This document shows positions 1 through 12,928 of a stretch of DNA of 64,000 nucleotides, piece by piece. A model generated the notes under the pieces. That model saw only the letters and a list, made by a program, of their open reading frames with translations. It searched no databases and was not told the origin of the DNA. Made by a program: the position numbers and the translations under genes. Numbering within the stretch: position 1 is the stretch's first letter; each line of letters begins with the position of its first letter. Location: positions 11,314,471-11,378,470 of the forward strand of contig NC_049979.1 of NCBI RefSeq assembly GCF_000003815.2, in the 5' to 3' direction. The stretch comes from Branchiostoma floridae. Its lineage: Eukaryota; Chordata; Leptocardii; Amphioxiformes; Branchiostomatidae.

Positions 1-748
1 TCTGGTGGAGAATAAATCAGTGGGAACTTCAGGCTTAGTTTGTCCATTCACAGAGGAGCAGGGCATTTCTTTCCCTACTTTCCGAATGTAGGCCAATTAG
101 TTTGCAATCTGTGACGTCATCATTTAAAGGCAGAATAGCGCGTTCAAATACCATTTACCCTACCCCTATTTTTTATCATTATCGGTAGGGCTGACTACTC
201 TCTCTTCGCAGCCAGGGGCTGAATAACTTTATTGCGAGGAGCTCTCCACTGGCGTGACTAAATTGCAAGGGCCTAGGCGCCTGTAATGAAAACCTGCTCG
301 TATCACCTAGTAATCCCAATGCGACATTAATTGCCCCTGGCATTGGACTAAAGTATATGAACCACTGAAATCGGGAAGGATCCAGGCTACTCTTTTTGAA
401 AAGTTCAGCGTGTTCTTTAACGTACCAGAGGTGCGGCTTTCATCAAACACGCGGCATCCATTTAACTTCTTACCGATGGGCGTCTCTGACTAAAGTTACG
501 TAATCATTTTCACCTGGGTAAAGTTAGCAAAGTCATACAAAGTGCATTCTGACGAGAGCACAACATCGGCGCTTATCATGGGTCGACCCGAAACCAGTGC
601 CTCGGTGTTCTGGGCGAAACAGTCTACCGATTGCGTCACACGATGCCAAGATGCATCTTGATGAACGTATGGAATGGCCAGTAGCCGTCAAAGGTTCAAG
701 CACACTGTGAATGTATCTAACGCAAAATTAACAAGCACATTACGAATG

Positions 749-750
<2 letters not shown>
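1..750. other. No gene seen
   Basis: Only a possible SINE-body fragment at about 500-560 (TTTTCACCTGGGTAAAGT ... ACAACATCGG). Nothing else recognised. Confidence 0.5.
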
Positions 751-825
<75 letters not shown>

Positions 826-880
826 CCCCTCTCCCCCTCTCTCCCTCTCTCTCCCCCTCTCTATCTCTTTCTCTCTCTCT
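751..880 (+). repeat. (CT)n microsatellite in a polypyrimidine tract
   Basis: 751-820 is pure CT (35 units). Almost pure C/T continues to 880, broken by one A at 863. Long mirror-symmetric pyrimidine tracts can form triplex DNA. Open frames across it are artefacts of the repeat. Confidence 0.98.
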
Positions 881-1975
881 GATTTGAAGCTTTCAGAGAG
901 CATCAGAGGGCACCATATTTCTGATGAATATGTTTGGTTGACTGATTCATTATTGGGCTCTGCTTTCCTTAAGTTGGAAGGGGTTTAGCAAGTCGGTACT
1001 ACATTATTGTGAAGCGCGGATACGGGACAGTACCAGCATCTTCGCCGCTCGGCCGTCAAAGCAGTATAATTGTCTTTCCCCGGTATTCTAAGGGTAGAAC
1101 GTCCGCATTACCATTTCGCTATTATCATTAGGACTGATGCGGGGTTACTGAACGTATTGCAGCAAAATACTCAGCAGAACACAGTTAATGTGTCTCAGAA
1201 TGGTGCCTGTAGGGCTAACATAACGCACCATTGATTGCTAGTGTTAGAAGATTACACCGCGGAAATTTCATCCACTCCCCATTCACTTCCGTCTGTAACA
1301 TGGGCGTCCCGCTCCGCAAGTTTTCTCGTTATCGCCATCGGTGATTACATTCAACAGATGGGTACCCTGAAGGGGAATATAGGCCACGCTCGATTGGGAA
1401 CGGGCTGCGGCAATTCACCCCCGCGCGGTAGGTTGGATCTGTTCCCGTGTCCCTCTGTCTCTCCTGTATCAATTACTTTTTATGGTCCGTGACCCGCCGC
1501 GCACTCCATTCAAATCCACATTTAACATCGAGCAGGGACGACGTCGTCTTCAATTATGGAGGACATTTTTATGGCGATATGGGCCCTGTTTGCAAGTAAA
1601 CGTTAGTGGAGAACTCAGTCACGCATAGCTATTTTGGGAGAAAACGGCTGGAAATGTATTACACTATTCTATGTACTTTGTGAACTCACAGCTCAAACAA
1701 ACAGGCAGTACAAATGACTTGTGAAGTAAGTGTACACTTAACGCAAACGAATGGCCACCTAATGTACAAGAGTTATAGTCACAGGTACGCGAGGTGCAAT
1801 TCAACCATTAAGGGCGAAAGGTGTTGATACTTTAAATATTGGGCTGTCACTATAAATGGTTAAGCAATTTGTCTATGTGCCAGATCGTATCACAGCACCT
1901 ATAATCCACACCTCCGTTCTACGTCATTGATCCCTGCTAACAAACGGTTTCGAATCAGGGTGGCAGGTTTTTTTT
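881..1975. other. No gene seen
   Basis: Mixed-composition DNA between the CT tract and the minisatellite. Short open frames lack splice context or recognisable sequence. Confidence 0.5.
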
Positions 1976-2762
1976 GGTACCAGGGGCAAAGACAAGAGTG
2001 CTATTGCACACAATTCATTCAGTGGCAGTGACAGACACACAGGTATAAGTTTGTACAATATTCAGGGACAGAGACAACAGTGCTAGTGTACTCAACATTC
2101 AGTACGAGGGACAGAGACAACAGTGCTATTGTACTCAATATTCAGTACCAGGTATACACACGACAGTGCTAGGGCACGCAACATTCAATACCATGGACAG
2201 AGACAACAGTGCCAGTGTGCACAGCATTCAGTACCAGGGACAGACACAACAGTGCTAGTGTATTTAACATTCAGTACCAGGGATAGACACGACAGTGCTA
2301 GTGTATTTAACATTCAGTAAGAGGGACAGACACGACAGTGCTTGTGCACACACCATTCATTACCAGGGGCAGACACGACAGTGCCAGTGTGCACAGCATT
2401 CAGTACCAGGGACAGACACAACAGTGCTAGTGTATTTAACATTCAGTACCAGGGACAGACACAACATTGCTAGTGTATTTAACATTCAGTACCAGGGACA
2501 GACACAACATTGCTAGTGTGCACAAATTTCAGTACCAGGGACAGAGACAACAATGCTATTGTACTCAACATATTCTAGCACCAAGGACAGACACAGCAGT
2601 GCCAGTTTTGACAAGATACCAGGTATACGCACAGCAGTGCTAGTGTTCTCAACATTTAGCACCAGGGACCGAGACAACGGTGCCTGTATTCGCAACATCC
2701 AGTACCAGAGACAGAAATTTATTCGTCATTCATTTCTGGGGACAGACGTATCAATGCTGGTA
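1976..2762. repeat. 43-bp minisatellite, about 18 diverged copies
   Basis: A unit of about 43 bases centred on CATTCAGTACCAGGGACAGA and CAACAGTGCTAGTGT repeats head to tail with point changes. Because 43 is not a multiple of 3, short frames run through it by chance. They are not genes. Confidence 0.93.
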
Positions 2763-5700
2763 CAGTTTCAAAACCCCGATGTTTTGATCAAATAAACAAA
2801 TAACACTATCAGTCAAAAAGCCATTCAAAGAAGCAACCAAACAACATTATCGCAATCGCGATAAGACAGACAGCACTTGTTGAACTGAGAGGAGATATCT
2901 GACACTTTGATTCCATGGTCAACTTTTGCAAACCTTACGCTTCCAGTGATACAGAACATGATGGTATAGTTGTATTCCTCGGCGCAGGCCTACAGGATTA
3001 GCTGGTGATCCTCCGTTCTGTTTTGTCTGACGACCCATGCCATTTTTAAACCAGGTCGTCTACCATTTGATTGCCAGCTTAACCCTGGAGTTTACTGATG
3101 AATGTTCACCATTTCTTGATCTCCATCCCCCTGCCCGTAACTTGCGGCTTAGATGCTACCATAACCGAACACTTCAACAACAGATGGCGAAGTCATTCTA
3201 CCTGGTTGTTAAGGAATATTCATGGCTGCACAGTGCCTTACACCGATCATCACAATATCGATTAGACTGCATCTGAGCTTTACTGGTCCTGGCGCCGCAT
3301 GTCTTCTTCCAGACCTTCCGTCTTCCTTCAGTTCATGGCCGTGGTCAGGTGAATTCCCTTCTGCTTGTCTTTGTGGCCCTCACGGTCTGGTGGGTTTTAA
3401 TCATTGTCTAACAACATGCCATCAATCATCATTTCCACAGAAGTGCGCTTTATTCCCAACTTTGTTCAGAAATAGTCCTTGAATAACTCATGTCGTTCTC
3501 GAGATCACGTGCGGTCTGGTTGCTCTCAATTTTCTGCCTCATTCATATCGTATGTCACTGAGCAAAGGAACTTTTCATGCTGTCGTTGTTTCCTCAAAGA
3601 TAATCACCATACCAGCTGTGAAGCAATTTGCAACAAAAAAACTGACAACGTCTTATTAAAGGTTAGTTGACTGGAAGTTATATTATTGACCCCTTGATAC
3701 TTCACAGAAAGTCCATTCGCATTGCAAATGTAAAGGAAGGAGAAGACGATTGGTGGGGAAAATGTTTGAAAAAAATCACGCAGCGTCAATTAAAACGAAT
3801 GGCCCACCGCTCTCAAAAGTAAACTTTTAAATGACGTTTACGCGTGGTTAACAAAGAGAAGAAACATCTGTTACATTATATTCTCAAAATGTATCGTTTC
3901 CACAGTCTATTCAAATCACCGTAAAAAGGAGCACTCAGGCGTTTCAGTACCCCATGTCTGCCCAAGGTTTCATCAACCGGTTGTCCCTCTAGAGTTACAG
4001 CCCAGACAATGGGAGCTGATTGCACGGAGGAAATCCTATTTCTTTCCAACTTCTCTTTGTCGTTACTACCACAAAAAGCAATCAATTCCTGCAATGGGCT
4101 TTTAGCACTGATCTGTTCAGATTATAATCGATCATGTTTCGCCAGCATCTATTAAAACAAGAAAAGAATGCAAACTAGCTTTGAGCTGGGTCTGTATATA
4201 TTATTTACAAACTCTAGCAGAACAGGAACAGCTTTACTTTTGTAGCTTCTGAAGTTACCGACATTCCGTGTCTTTGTCAACAGCAACTTCTCCATCACCA
4301 TAACAGAGGCATTAGAGCAACTTACACAAAGACGACATTAAGTCCTAGGATGAAGTTAAAAGGGTACAATGATAGTTCGTCACATGACAACATTTGGGAG
4401 ACCGCCAAAAACACCATAAATTCTTTATACCTGCGCCATGGTTGCCAGAAGTACACTTTACGGTCGTGGGTACAGGATTACAGCAGTAGCCAATGGATGT
4501 CATGTGGATGCTAAAAGTAAAAGCACATTCCTCCTGATTGTCTTCTCATTTATCTAGATAGATCCTGTCCTTGGAAGTTATTACCCACTCAAACTTCCAC
4601 ATCGGCGTCCGGAGACATCCACATAAAACCGCAAACATAGCGGCCACACACATGGTAATCTTCAGGACTGCATTAACTTAAATGATCCGACATTTGCAAA
4701 ATAGCTTTTTTGTGTATTTCATCTTGAGTCGTTCAATTATTTAGGGTAGATCCACAAAGTGCTTACACGGGCCCGGGGGAATCGGTGATGAAATGTCACT
4801 TTTAAAGCCCTGGCGTAACTCCCGATATTCTTGTCGTCTACAGATCACCACAGACGGACAGGTTTGTAATTGTCGCGTGCTGTGGTCTAGGGATTAGCAA
4901 GCCCGCTTATGGAACACAAGGTCGGGAGATCTAAAATCCTTGCCTACAGTCGATGTTTTATCCTCTGTCTGTTAGAATAGTTTGCAATTTCCGGTATACA
5001 AGCAATCAGTTTCATCCTAGTCACAATTGCCATGCAGTCTAGTTCAATATGCTTGAGTCAGTCTGCCAGCTTCAGTAGCGAAGCATCATGTACGTATGCG
5101 TGAATAAAGAACGCGAAGTCTCACAGACTCCCACTCGCATAACAATTCTTCGTTTACACTAAACTGCTGTGAAGCAGATTTTGTTTTCCATGTAATCATG
5201 CATATGCATTCATTTCATAATCCTCCCAATCCGGGTATTATCATGTCAACAGCGGATTGATAAACAACTTAAGGTGTTAATTATGATTTGTGTAGCTTTT
5301 AATTCCCATATGTATCCCTTTCTTTCAAACTACGTGATCGTGAGTAGAGCATAGAACATCATATGCAAAGGACCTGATTAAGATGTGTTGTTGTTAATGC
5401 TGATGATGAAACGAAGAAGCTGAAATCTTTTATAGGTGTAGAATAAATCTTAAAACTTAAATCTTAAGAGTACAGCTTTTGTCTCAACAAGTGAATAACA
5501 ACATTTTTAACATAACCATAAAGCCCACTCCCAGGCCAAGCCAGTAACTAGCCTTCAAACTTCAATCACACTTTAGACCTTATCAATGATCACTTCACAT
5601 AACAATGGAGAATGGGAGGCCGTCACGTCCAAAGCCCTATTCATTAGTCATTGTCTATCAGCAACAATGCCTGGCGGAATCTGCCTGTATTATCTGCAGA

Positions 5701-8463
5701 CTTATCGTGAACCCATCTCGCTCCTGGTTCGGCTGCGTGAATGAATCACCAGAAACTGAAGCGGAACGCTCTTATCTCCGCAGGCACTAAGTCGGAACCA
5801 AACCTTTTAGTCCGTCTGCCAATTGATAGTGGAGATGACGAATGGAGCTGAAACTCCTGACTGTTGTCTTATGATCCCTTAACACTATTACAGATAGCAA
5901 GCTCTATACCTTTCCCTGTCAACTCAGGGTTTATTGGACACTCTTAGTTAATTCTTTTAGCTTTGGTAACCTTACCATGGTCAACACTTTTGACGTCAGT
6001 GCAGCTTATATATTGTGGAAACGATGTGTCATGATATGAAACAGTTTCAGAACTAAACATGGCTGAGATATAAATGTGTGGCTTACATGGTAATGCTATA
6101 AGATTTGGTGGAAAGAGCCATGGCACTGGTACCACTTTATCAACTTGGAATATCTACAATATGCCAAGGCCTAGCCGTAAGCAGACGTCAACGAGGGTCA
6201 TTTCTAACTCATATGCGGTTTGCTGGTGCTGATATGAAGGAGAGGAAGATAGATGAGGATGTAGTTGATTTCAGCTGCACCAACCTGGACTCGTACTGCT
6301 GGCGTTATGGGGGCAAACTATAGGTGTTACAGGTTGTAAAAGGACCGCCAAACACCTAGTAGAGGGGTAAATTGTACAAAGCAACGACTTCCTTGTGAGG
6401 AAGGTATTGGATTCTTTCCAAGCAAAGCGAAACCCTCCCATAAATAGTCGAGTATGTAATGTTCCTATTTCGTATTTCATTTGATGCATGTACCCCGTAA
6501 CGCAAGATGCAACAGAAATAAGGTGACCCTTATTAAAGCTATCATGTCGGTCATTTGGAGTTGGGCTACTGAATTGAATGGTCTCTGAGTTGCACAAGCG
6601 AAACAACGACATGTAATGGACCAATTCATGTTTTACATATGTTCTGCTGTTAAACTCCCCAGGCAAGCCTTGAGGCCAAACCTGTTAGGAACCAAGGGAA
6701 CTACATACTCACATCAGCGAAGAAAAGTCATGTCAGTTTGGTTAGTACCGCGAGTTTCCAGAAGGAATATTGATTGTAGTGCACAAGATGACATACCAGT
6801 ATGATAACAACTAGGCCATGGTTGTTGCCGAATGAGTTGAACCGATGTTTTGTGCAGCCAAAGAAACGCCCAAAATTTCTAAACATTTGAACTATTTTCA
6901 AAATGTGTGCAGTACCATGTCCATGTCTGTGCTAGACTAACTAGACTTACAGAAGTAGTATTGACAGTGGAACGATAGCAAATTTAAAAAATTGTAGAAT
7001 TTTTCCGTACAATTAACCTCAGCAAAGACTAAACGACGTAGCGTTGGCCGTGCCCTGCGCAGACCCTCTCGACACTTGTCCCAATCGATGTGAAGTTATC
7101 AACAGCATTTTCCAGCTTGATCCCTGCACCCGTGCGGAATTACCATAACGTAACGTTTTAAGACGTTGCTCCCCAAAAGGAATCGCCCTATTACAAGCAA
7201 TTACCCAGCTTGCGTTGAGCCCCCGGGCAGGGATCGGCTTATTGATCCCTCAGTTTGCCACAGAAGTGGAAAATGTTGTTCCACGACGAGACGGTTAATC
7301 CCAGCTTCAAATCCCCCGGGCTTAACGACCTTACAGAATATGTAGTGATGATAGCATCGGTACGCGGTGTCATCGAAGATGTTAACCTTTTCCATGCCGA
7401 GGGAATGAATAAAGCAATTGCGCTTTTGCAGTGATGTCATTTTGCAACTTATACGTTGCATTTCTTAGCTGCATTATGCAAATGACATTTCGCGTTGATA
7501 CGATAACAAACACACCAATGTAGATGTTCGTTGGGGAGGGGACGAAAACTTGGCAAGCCTTTGGAAAAAATACTACATCTTTATCACACCACGATGTTAA
7601 TTGAAAGCCAAAATTGTCATACGCTGTGAAAATACGTGAGCTATGCACAGTGAGTAGGTCTGATCATCTGCCCGAGATGGTTTTAATGTCGACTGGTGAA
7701 CTCCAAACATAAACATAAACGTCTGTAGCTGTGCATGTGACGCTTCTGATTGTCCCATGGGGGTGATAATGTTCCACAATCTTGTCCCTTATTTGAACTA
7801 GAATGAGGTGATTTTGCTTCAACCACTTCTCACTTTTTCCACCTTATTACAGATTTCCAGCAAACAGACATTTCAGTGCCTTAAATGAACTCTCCGATGG
7901 TTTATGCCTTGCCATGGATTGCGAAGGAGTAATGACAACTCCTCCAAATTGCTCGGAGCTGCTTTCTCAGGAGTCGTCACTTTGTCCGCGCGCGCTGAAC
8001 AAGCATCGTTATCAGCCGCGCGGCAGTAAATATGGTTTCGAGCTGTCTTTTTCAAACTTTCAATTCGCTTTGACGAACCATTAGCTTTGACGTATCTGCC
8101 CTGCGGTGTTTCCGACATATCAGGCGAGGTGTACGATTATAAAAAGTACTTCAACGAAACGTGTCGAATTAGGTCGCGTATGTAAAGCATGATATCCCGT
8201 CTATACATGTAGGTTCCAAATGACATGTTGTGTCGGAAAAGATATCGTACGCACCGGACGACATGCTGATGCAACGCTGACCAAACATCCAACAGAAAGC
8301 CGTCATAGAATTTTTGGTAACTACAAGACGACAACTCCTGTACAACTCCGCCACATTGCAACTGAGCTACCATGATGCAGATGGCAAATGAAATGAAATG
8401 TTGTTGTTGACAGTTGAATTTGCCATTGATCATTGATAAATACAACTAATTCACCAGCCAATC
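2763..8463. other. No gene seen; weak SINE trace
   Basis: Open frames are short, overlap on both strands and match nothing known to me. A tRNA-like stretch at about 4,880-4,935 (GGTCTAGGGATTAGCAAGC ... GGTCGGGAGATCTAAAATCC) may be a decayed SINE head. Confidence 0.45.
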
Positions 8464-8660
8464 CGTGTGTGTGTGTGTGTGTGCGTTGACGTGTGTGTTT
8501 AACTATATCAAATATTAGTATGCATGTATGTGTGCTCTGTTTGTCTGCCTGCATATATGTGTATGCGGGCGTGCTTATACCTGTCTGTCTGTCTGTGTGT
8601 ATGTATGCCTTCGTGAGTGTATGTGTGTATGCAATAGTGTGTGCATGCGTGAGTGTGTTT
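8464..8660 (+). repeat. Imperfect (GT)n tract
   Basis: GT repeat at 8464-8483 followed by TG-rich sequence with interruptions (CTGTCTGTCTGT, TGTATGTATG) to about 8660. Confidence 0.85.
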
Positions 8661-10032
8661 AGATAGACTCCCGACAGCAAGTCACGTCTCGCCTATTTAG
8701 CAACACACCACGAAGTATTTCCATATCTGATTTAAGACGCGCATACGACTGAACATGTGAAACGTGAATGTGCAGACGCTGATACGGAAATGCGTAAAAT
8801 GAGACGTTTTTGTGAAGTCTAATTGGAAGATAGCACATCTGAGGGAGCTGTACTCATGTCAGCTTCAGGAAGATGTCTGCATTACCCGTAGATGTTGTCA
8901 ACTCTCTCTGTGGAATATTTCACCGATCGGTAACTGTATAATTGACAGCCATGTACAGATCATGAGAACAAACGTATTCGTACCACTAATAAACAATACC
9001 ACTCATAACTTTTCATTGTTGCCTCTATGGAAAATGGAGACAACGGTTTGGGCAAGTCTATGTGTCAACGTGTCCGCATATTTGTGGTCAGCCACGATTC
9101 AAGAAACCCTGGATGGATTGTGATTCTATTTGGTACGTGGGTAGGAAGACTAAGGTTGAAATTTTGGCCCCCTGGTGTGTGACTGTAGTATTGTTATGCA
9201 GAAATGTGGTTCTACTTTACGTTCACGGTCAACGTTTTGTAAGTGTCATCAGACATTAACTGTTCTAGATTGACGTGTGTCCGCTAATTAACGTTTTGAA
9301 AATTACATCCCTGACTACACACAGAAAACTGTGTCGTGCTACATAGAGCTTATCTCCAAGTAGATATTGGGAAGCAAAATCTTGACGGTTTCCTGACTCC
9401 CCATTTCTGTAATAAACCTCCTCCTTAAGGGGGCACACACCAGTTTATTTATGACACATAAAACAAGGAGCTGGAAAAGCGATTTGGCCTCCTAACATCT
9501 GCTTGTAGATTTACGATATGATCAATACACATGTAACAATTACAGGAGCCTCGCGTGATGTAATCATGATATCAATGTAATGGGAGTCCCGATAAGGGCT
9601 GTAAACGTTCCTCATAGTGGAAGGTGGTGTTAAGTAATCATCATCGACGTGGTAATAAAGATTACCAACTCAGATCTTACCGTACAACTTCGGGCTGGTT
9701 TTACTAATGAGATATGAACATCCCTTCGAGTGATGCGTTATCATGATACAGTCGGGAAATGCCCATAGAAGACATGTATTCAGTAAGGCCATGCTGATGT
9801 GATTGTATGAATGACATCCTCTGGAAACCCCGAAACTGCCAGTTTGTCAGAAATAGTTGTCTTCATATTGAAAGCTGTCGGGAAGGTTCAACAAATGACT
9901 GAACACACTGATTCTCCATTTTTGTAATTCCTTCACGTCCTCTTTGACCTTGTAATTGACGTTGACATTCTATGACAACAGTCTACGTTTCTAATATCAT
10001 ATTTCAATATATATCTACAGCGTGTACTTGTC
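8661..10032. other. No gene seen
   Basis: No recognisable coding, RNA or repeat signal between the TG tract and the fold-back element. Confidence 0.5.
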
Positions 10033-10220
10033 GCCTCCATAGTAGGCTCTCTGGGCCCTTATTTTTCTTTTTGTGGCTCATAATACACTTTTGCTGGACA
10101 TTTCTTTTTGTACTGGGCGCCTGCACAAACGACCCAGTACAAAATAAATGGCCAGGAAAAGTGCATTCATTATGAGCCAAAAAGAGGGAAAATGTCCAGA
10201 GAGCCTACTGCTATGGAGGC
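10033..10220. mobile_element. Fold-back (MITE-like) element
   Basis: Two arms of about 85 bases are inverted copies with a few differences: GCCTCCATAGTAGGCTCTCT on the left, AGAGAGCCTACTGCTATGGAGGC (its complement) on the right. They are separated by a loop of roughly 14 bases near 10,122. No coding capacity. Confidence 0.8.
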
Positions 10221-11719
10221 TAATGTATTTGCTCATTTTTCAGTTGCTTTGTACGATTTACAGTATAATTGAAAAGCTTTCTTTTCTTTTGAAACGGCCG
10301 AAAATTGATGCGGGCGCAGATGTCATCCATGCCACATAATCAGGTCAGCATGGCTGAGAAAGTATCGCTGTCAGGATATGGAGAAGAATTACTCCAGCTC
10401 GCTGTGTACTGGAACCAAGCATTCAAGTGGTACTAAACTCCAGAACGATTCTTATTTTCCAATAGATTATGTATCAATGAATTCACAATCAGCAACCTTT
10501 TTGCAAAATTTCACTTGCTCGAGGTGTGTTTGGATAACTCACTAAACCAATGAAAACCCTACCCATGCATTTCTTATAGATACGTATAGACGCTTCTTTC
10601 GTCGTGAATATTTTCGGCATAAATTTGGTCACCAAGAGGGGTTTTAAAATCACCCCTCAAATCGGTTTTGTAAACGAACTTTGTCAAGCCATGTCAGACA
10701 CATTGTACTCAGCCATAGCCATTGCTTACTTTAATTAAAGAATACTTGGGGAGTTTTGCACATGCAATACTGGATGCTTTTTGATGTACGCGAGCGAGAC
10801 CAGTGCGTATAATGTGAACCAGCGTACGTGTTACTTCCTAGAATCAATATCTATCGGTAAATAACACTCTCTTGTGGAGTTTAGGACTCCTTTAAAAGTC
10901 CAATCTCCCGACGCCATCTTGGGTTATTCGAGAGTTGGCATGACAAATTGGTCGAATTTACAGGACGCGAGGGAAAATTTCCCAACTGCTTGGTTCGGAA
11001 AAAGTGAGGAACGACATGCGCACTCTCCACTGTACCCGAGAGACGTCGGTCTGCCGCGTAATGAGCATAGATATCATATTAAGGAAGTGGAGCAAATCTT
11101 CAGATTTTCCTTCTTACTTGAGAGATGGGCAAGATTTCTTTCCAGTCGCTGACCCAGTCTGCACGCATATGTCCATGCTTCATATTCGAAATATTTACTG
11201 CTAGACGGATACGAATTATATAGGTGTATGTGTCATGTTTTTGTCACAAACGCTAATGACTTGATCATGTTGGCTGGAAACTTTGCTTCAAGTTTTAGCT
11301 ACAACACGACTTTATTGAAAATGTCTGTGCTAAGTTTCTACGGACACAACCGGCATGGAGGCACAGTACGACAACATAATCTAACCCTGCTGAAGGTGGG
11401 ATTCAATGAAGATACCAGAAAAAAAGCAGTATATCGAAGTTGTGAGTTTCTTTCTGTGGAAATGTTTTTTGACCAGAATGTTATCACAAAGGTCGGGGGA
11501 AGGGGGTGGGGTTGATGACGTTTCGGCCGTCCTCCCCCGAAGCTCTATCGTACCCAGGAAGATCTTATCCGTACGTTGATGAAAGTCTGCATACGCCCCA
11601 GAAGTAGGTCTGGATATTTTGGAATCTTGATGCGTGGCGTGAATGCGGGAAAAGTGGGACATCTTCAACCAGTCTGCAAATTCATTTTCATTACAATGGT
11701 GTCGAGGCCGTTAAAAACA
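10221..11719. other. No gene seen
   Basis: A 92-codon open frame at 10,874-11,152 has no ATG-context, splice or family support. Nothing else noted. Confidence 0.45.
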
Positions 11720-11956
11720 TGCACTCTCACTGCACTTGCGTCAAGCTTACGTCACTGCGGGGTTCGTTCACTGCGTCACTGTTTTGTTATCTTCTCCTAT
11801 TTTCTATAATTTAGATATTGTGTAATACGTAAGTATGACTTAGAAGACGACAAAATACCAAAAAATAAGAAAATTCGTTCTTTATCTCTGAAATTCCTTG
11901 AGTATCTTTCGAATCCCGCAGTGACGCAAGCTTGACGCAAGTGTGATGAGAGTGCA
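11720..11956. mobile_element. MITE-like element with about 42-bp terminal inverted repeats
   Basis: The left end begins TGCACTCTCACTGCACTTGC and the right end closes with the inverted partner ending AGAGTGCA. The arms pair over about 42 bases with few mismatches. The 150-base core is AT-rich and non-coding. Confidence 0.8.
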
Positions 11957-12810
11957 ACTTTTTCTGAGGAAGGGTTGCGCTATACAGACGGGCACAAGAC
12001 GGAGACAGGTCGGATCAATGGATTGTTGAAATCCTATCATGACGTTATTTGATTTGTAGACGCGTGGTTGAAGTCAAAGACCCAAGAATATAAGACAAGA
12101 ATATTTTTTGTGCAGCAAGTCAGGACCGGTACCACCCGATGAGATGGCGTTTATACTTGACCCTTGCATCTCGGAAACTCATTTACGATGAATTTGTATC
12201 TTTATCTCTGAGATTACTTTGGAGGCATTTGATTTCGGAGGCAAACACAGTTCCTCTGCCAATTAATATGTTCTCTATTTTGACCGATCTCCACAACTTT
12301 TTCAATTCGAGCGAGAGTAGATCAATATCTCGACAAGCAGTCAACAACAAATAGTTGAATAAGTCAAAGTCTGTAACCGTGTAACACTCACATTGCACCC
12401 ACTATTTGACAGAGCGCACATTTGATTTCGTCGATGAAAACGAATCTTGTAACTTTTTGTATAGTGCTCTGTGTTTTGTTGTCTTTTCAGGCATGCTTTT
12501 TGCATGAAGTCAAAGGTTGCACAACTAATCTTAGTTGCAGTGAGATCGCAGCTCAATCGCCATTTAATAGAACGGGGGTCTTCAGGGCGATGCTTTGATT
12601 TGTAACACCACCCTGAAGAAGCTAGGCCATGGCGCGCTGACGTATTTAGCATAGATCGATTTATATGACACAATTACAAGGTATGTGCGTGGGAGGCCCC
12701 CGGACTGTAATCACTTCATCAAGGTAATTCTGCGGCTCCCGGGAGCTGTAGGGAATGTACAAACTCTCGGTACGTGTCGGTGAAATTCTCAGGACGGGGC
12801 TACCGTGAGC
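11957..12810. other. No gene seen
   Basis: Between two fold-back elements. No coding or RNA signal recognised. Confidence 0.5.
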
Positions 12811-12928
12811 AAGCCTGAGTACTATCCTCCGTAGTGATGGCTCAATCCTTTCGCTTGCTAACACATACTGTGGCCAGTGAGCGAAAGGATTGAGCTAGTG
12901 GTCACTACGGAGAATGGTAACCAGGCTA
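12811..12928. mobile_element. Fold-back element (hairpin repeat)
   Basis: The left arm contains CTCCGTAGTGATGGCTCAAT and CCTTTCGCTTGC. The right arm carries the inverted copy, GCGAAAGGATTGAGC and CACTACGGAG. The loop is about 15 bases. No coding capacity. Confidence 0.78.

Noticed and set aside
674-988. 104-codon Leu/Ser-repeat frame over the CT tract
   Set aside because: Entirely an artefact of the (CT)n microsatellite; the opposite strand gives an Arg/Glu repeat.
2123-2795. Several 60-80 codon frames in the minisatellite
   Set aside because: They follow the 43-bp repeat through shifting frames; no start, splice or domain support.
7873-8118. Minus-strand 81-codon frame starting MSETPQGRYVKANG
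   Set aside because: Reasonable composition, but no family match, no clear donor and no partner exon. Not enough to call a gene.
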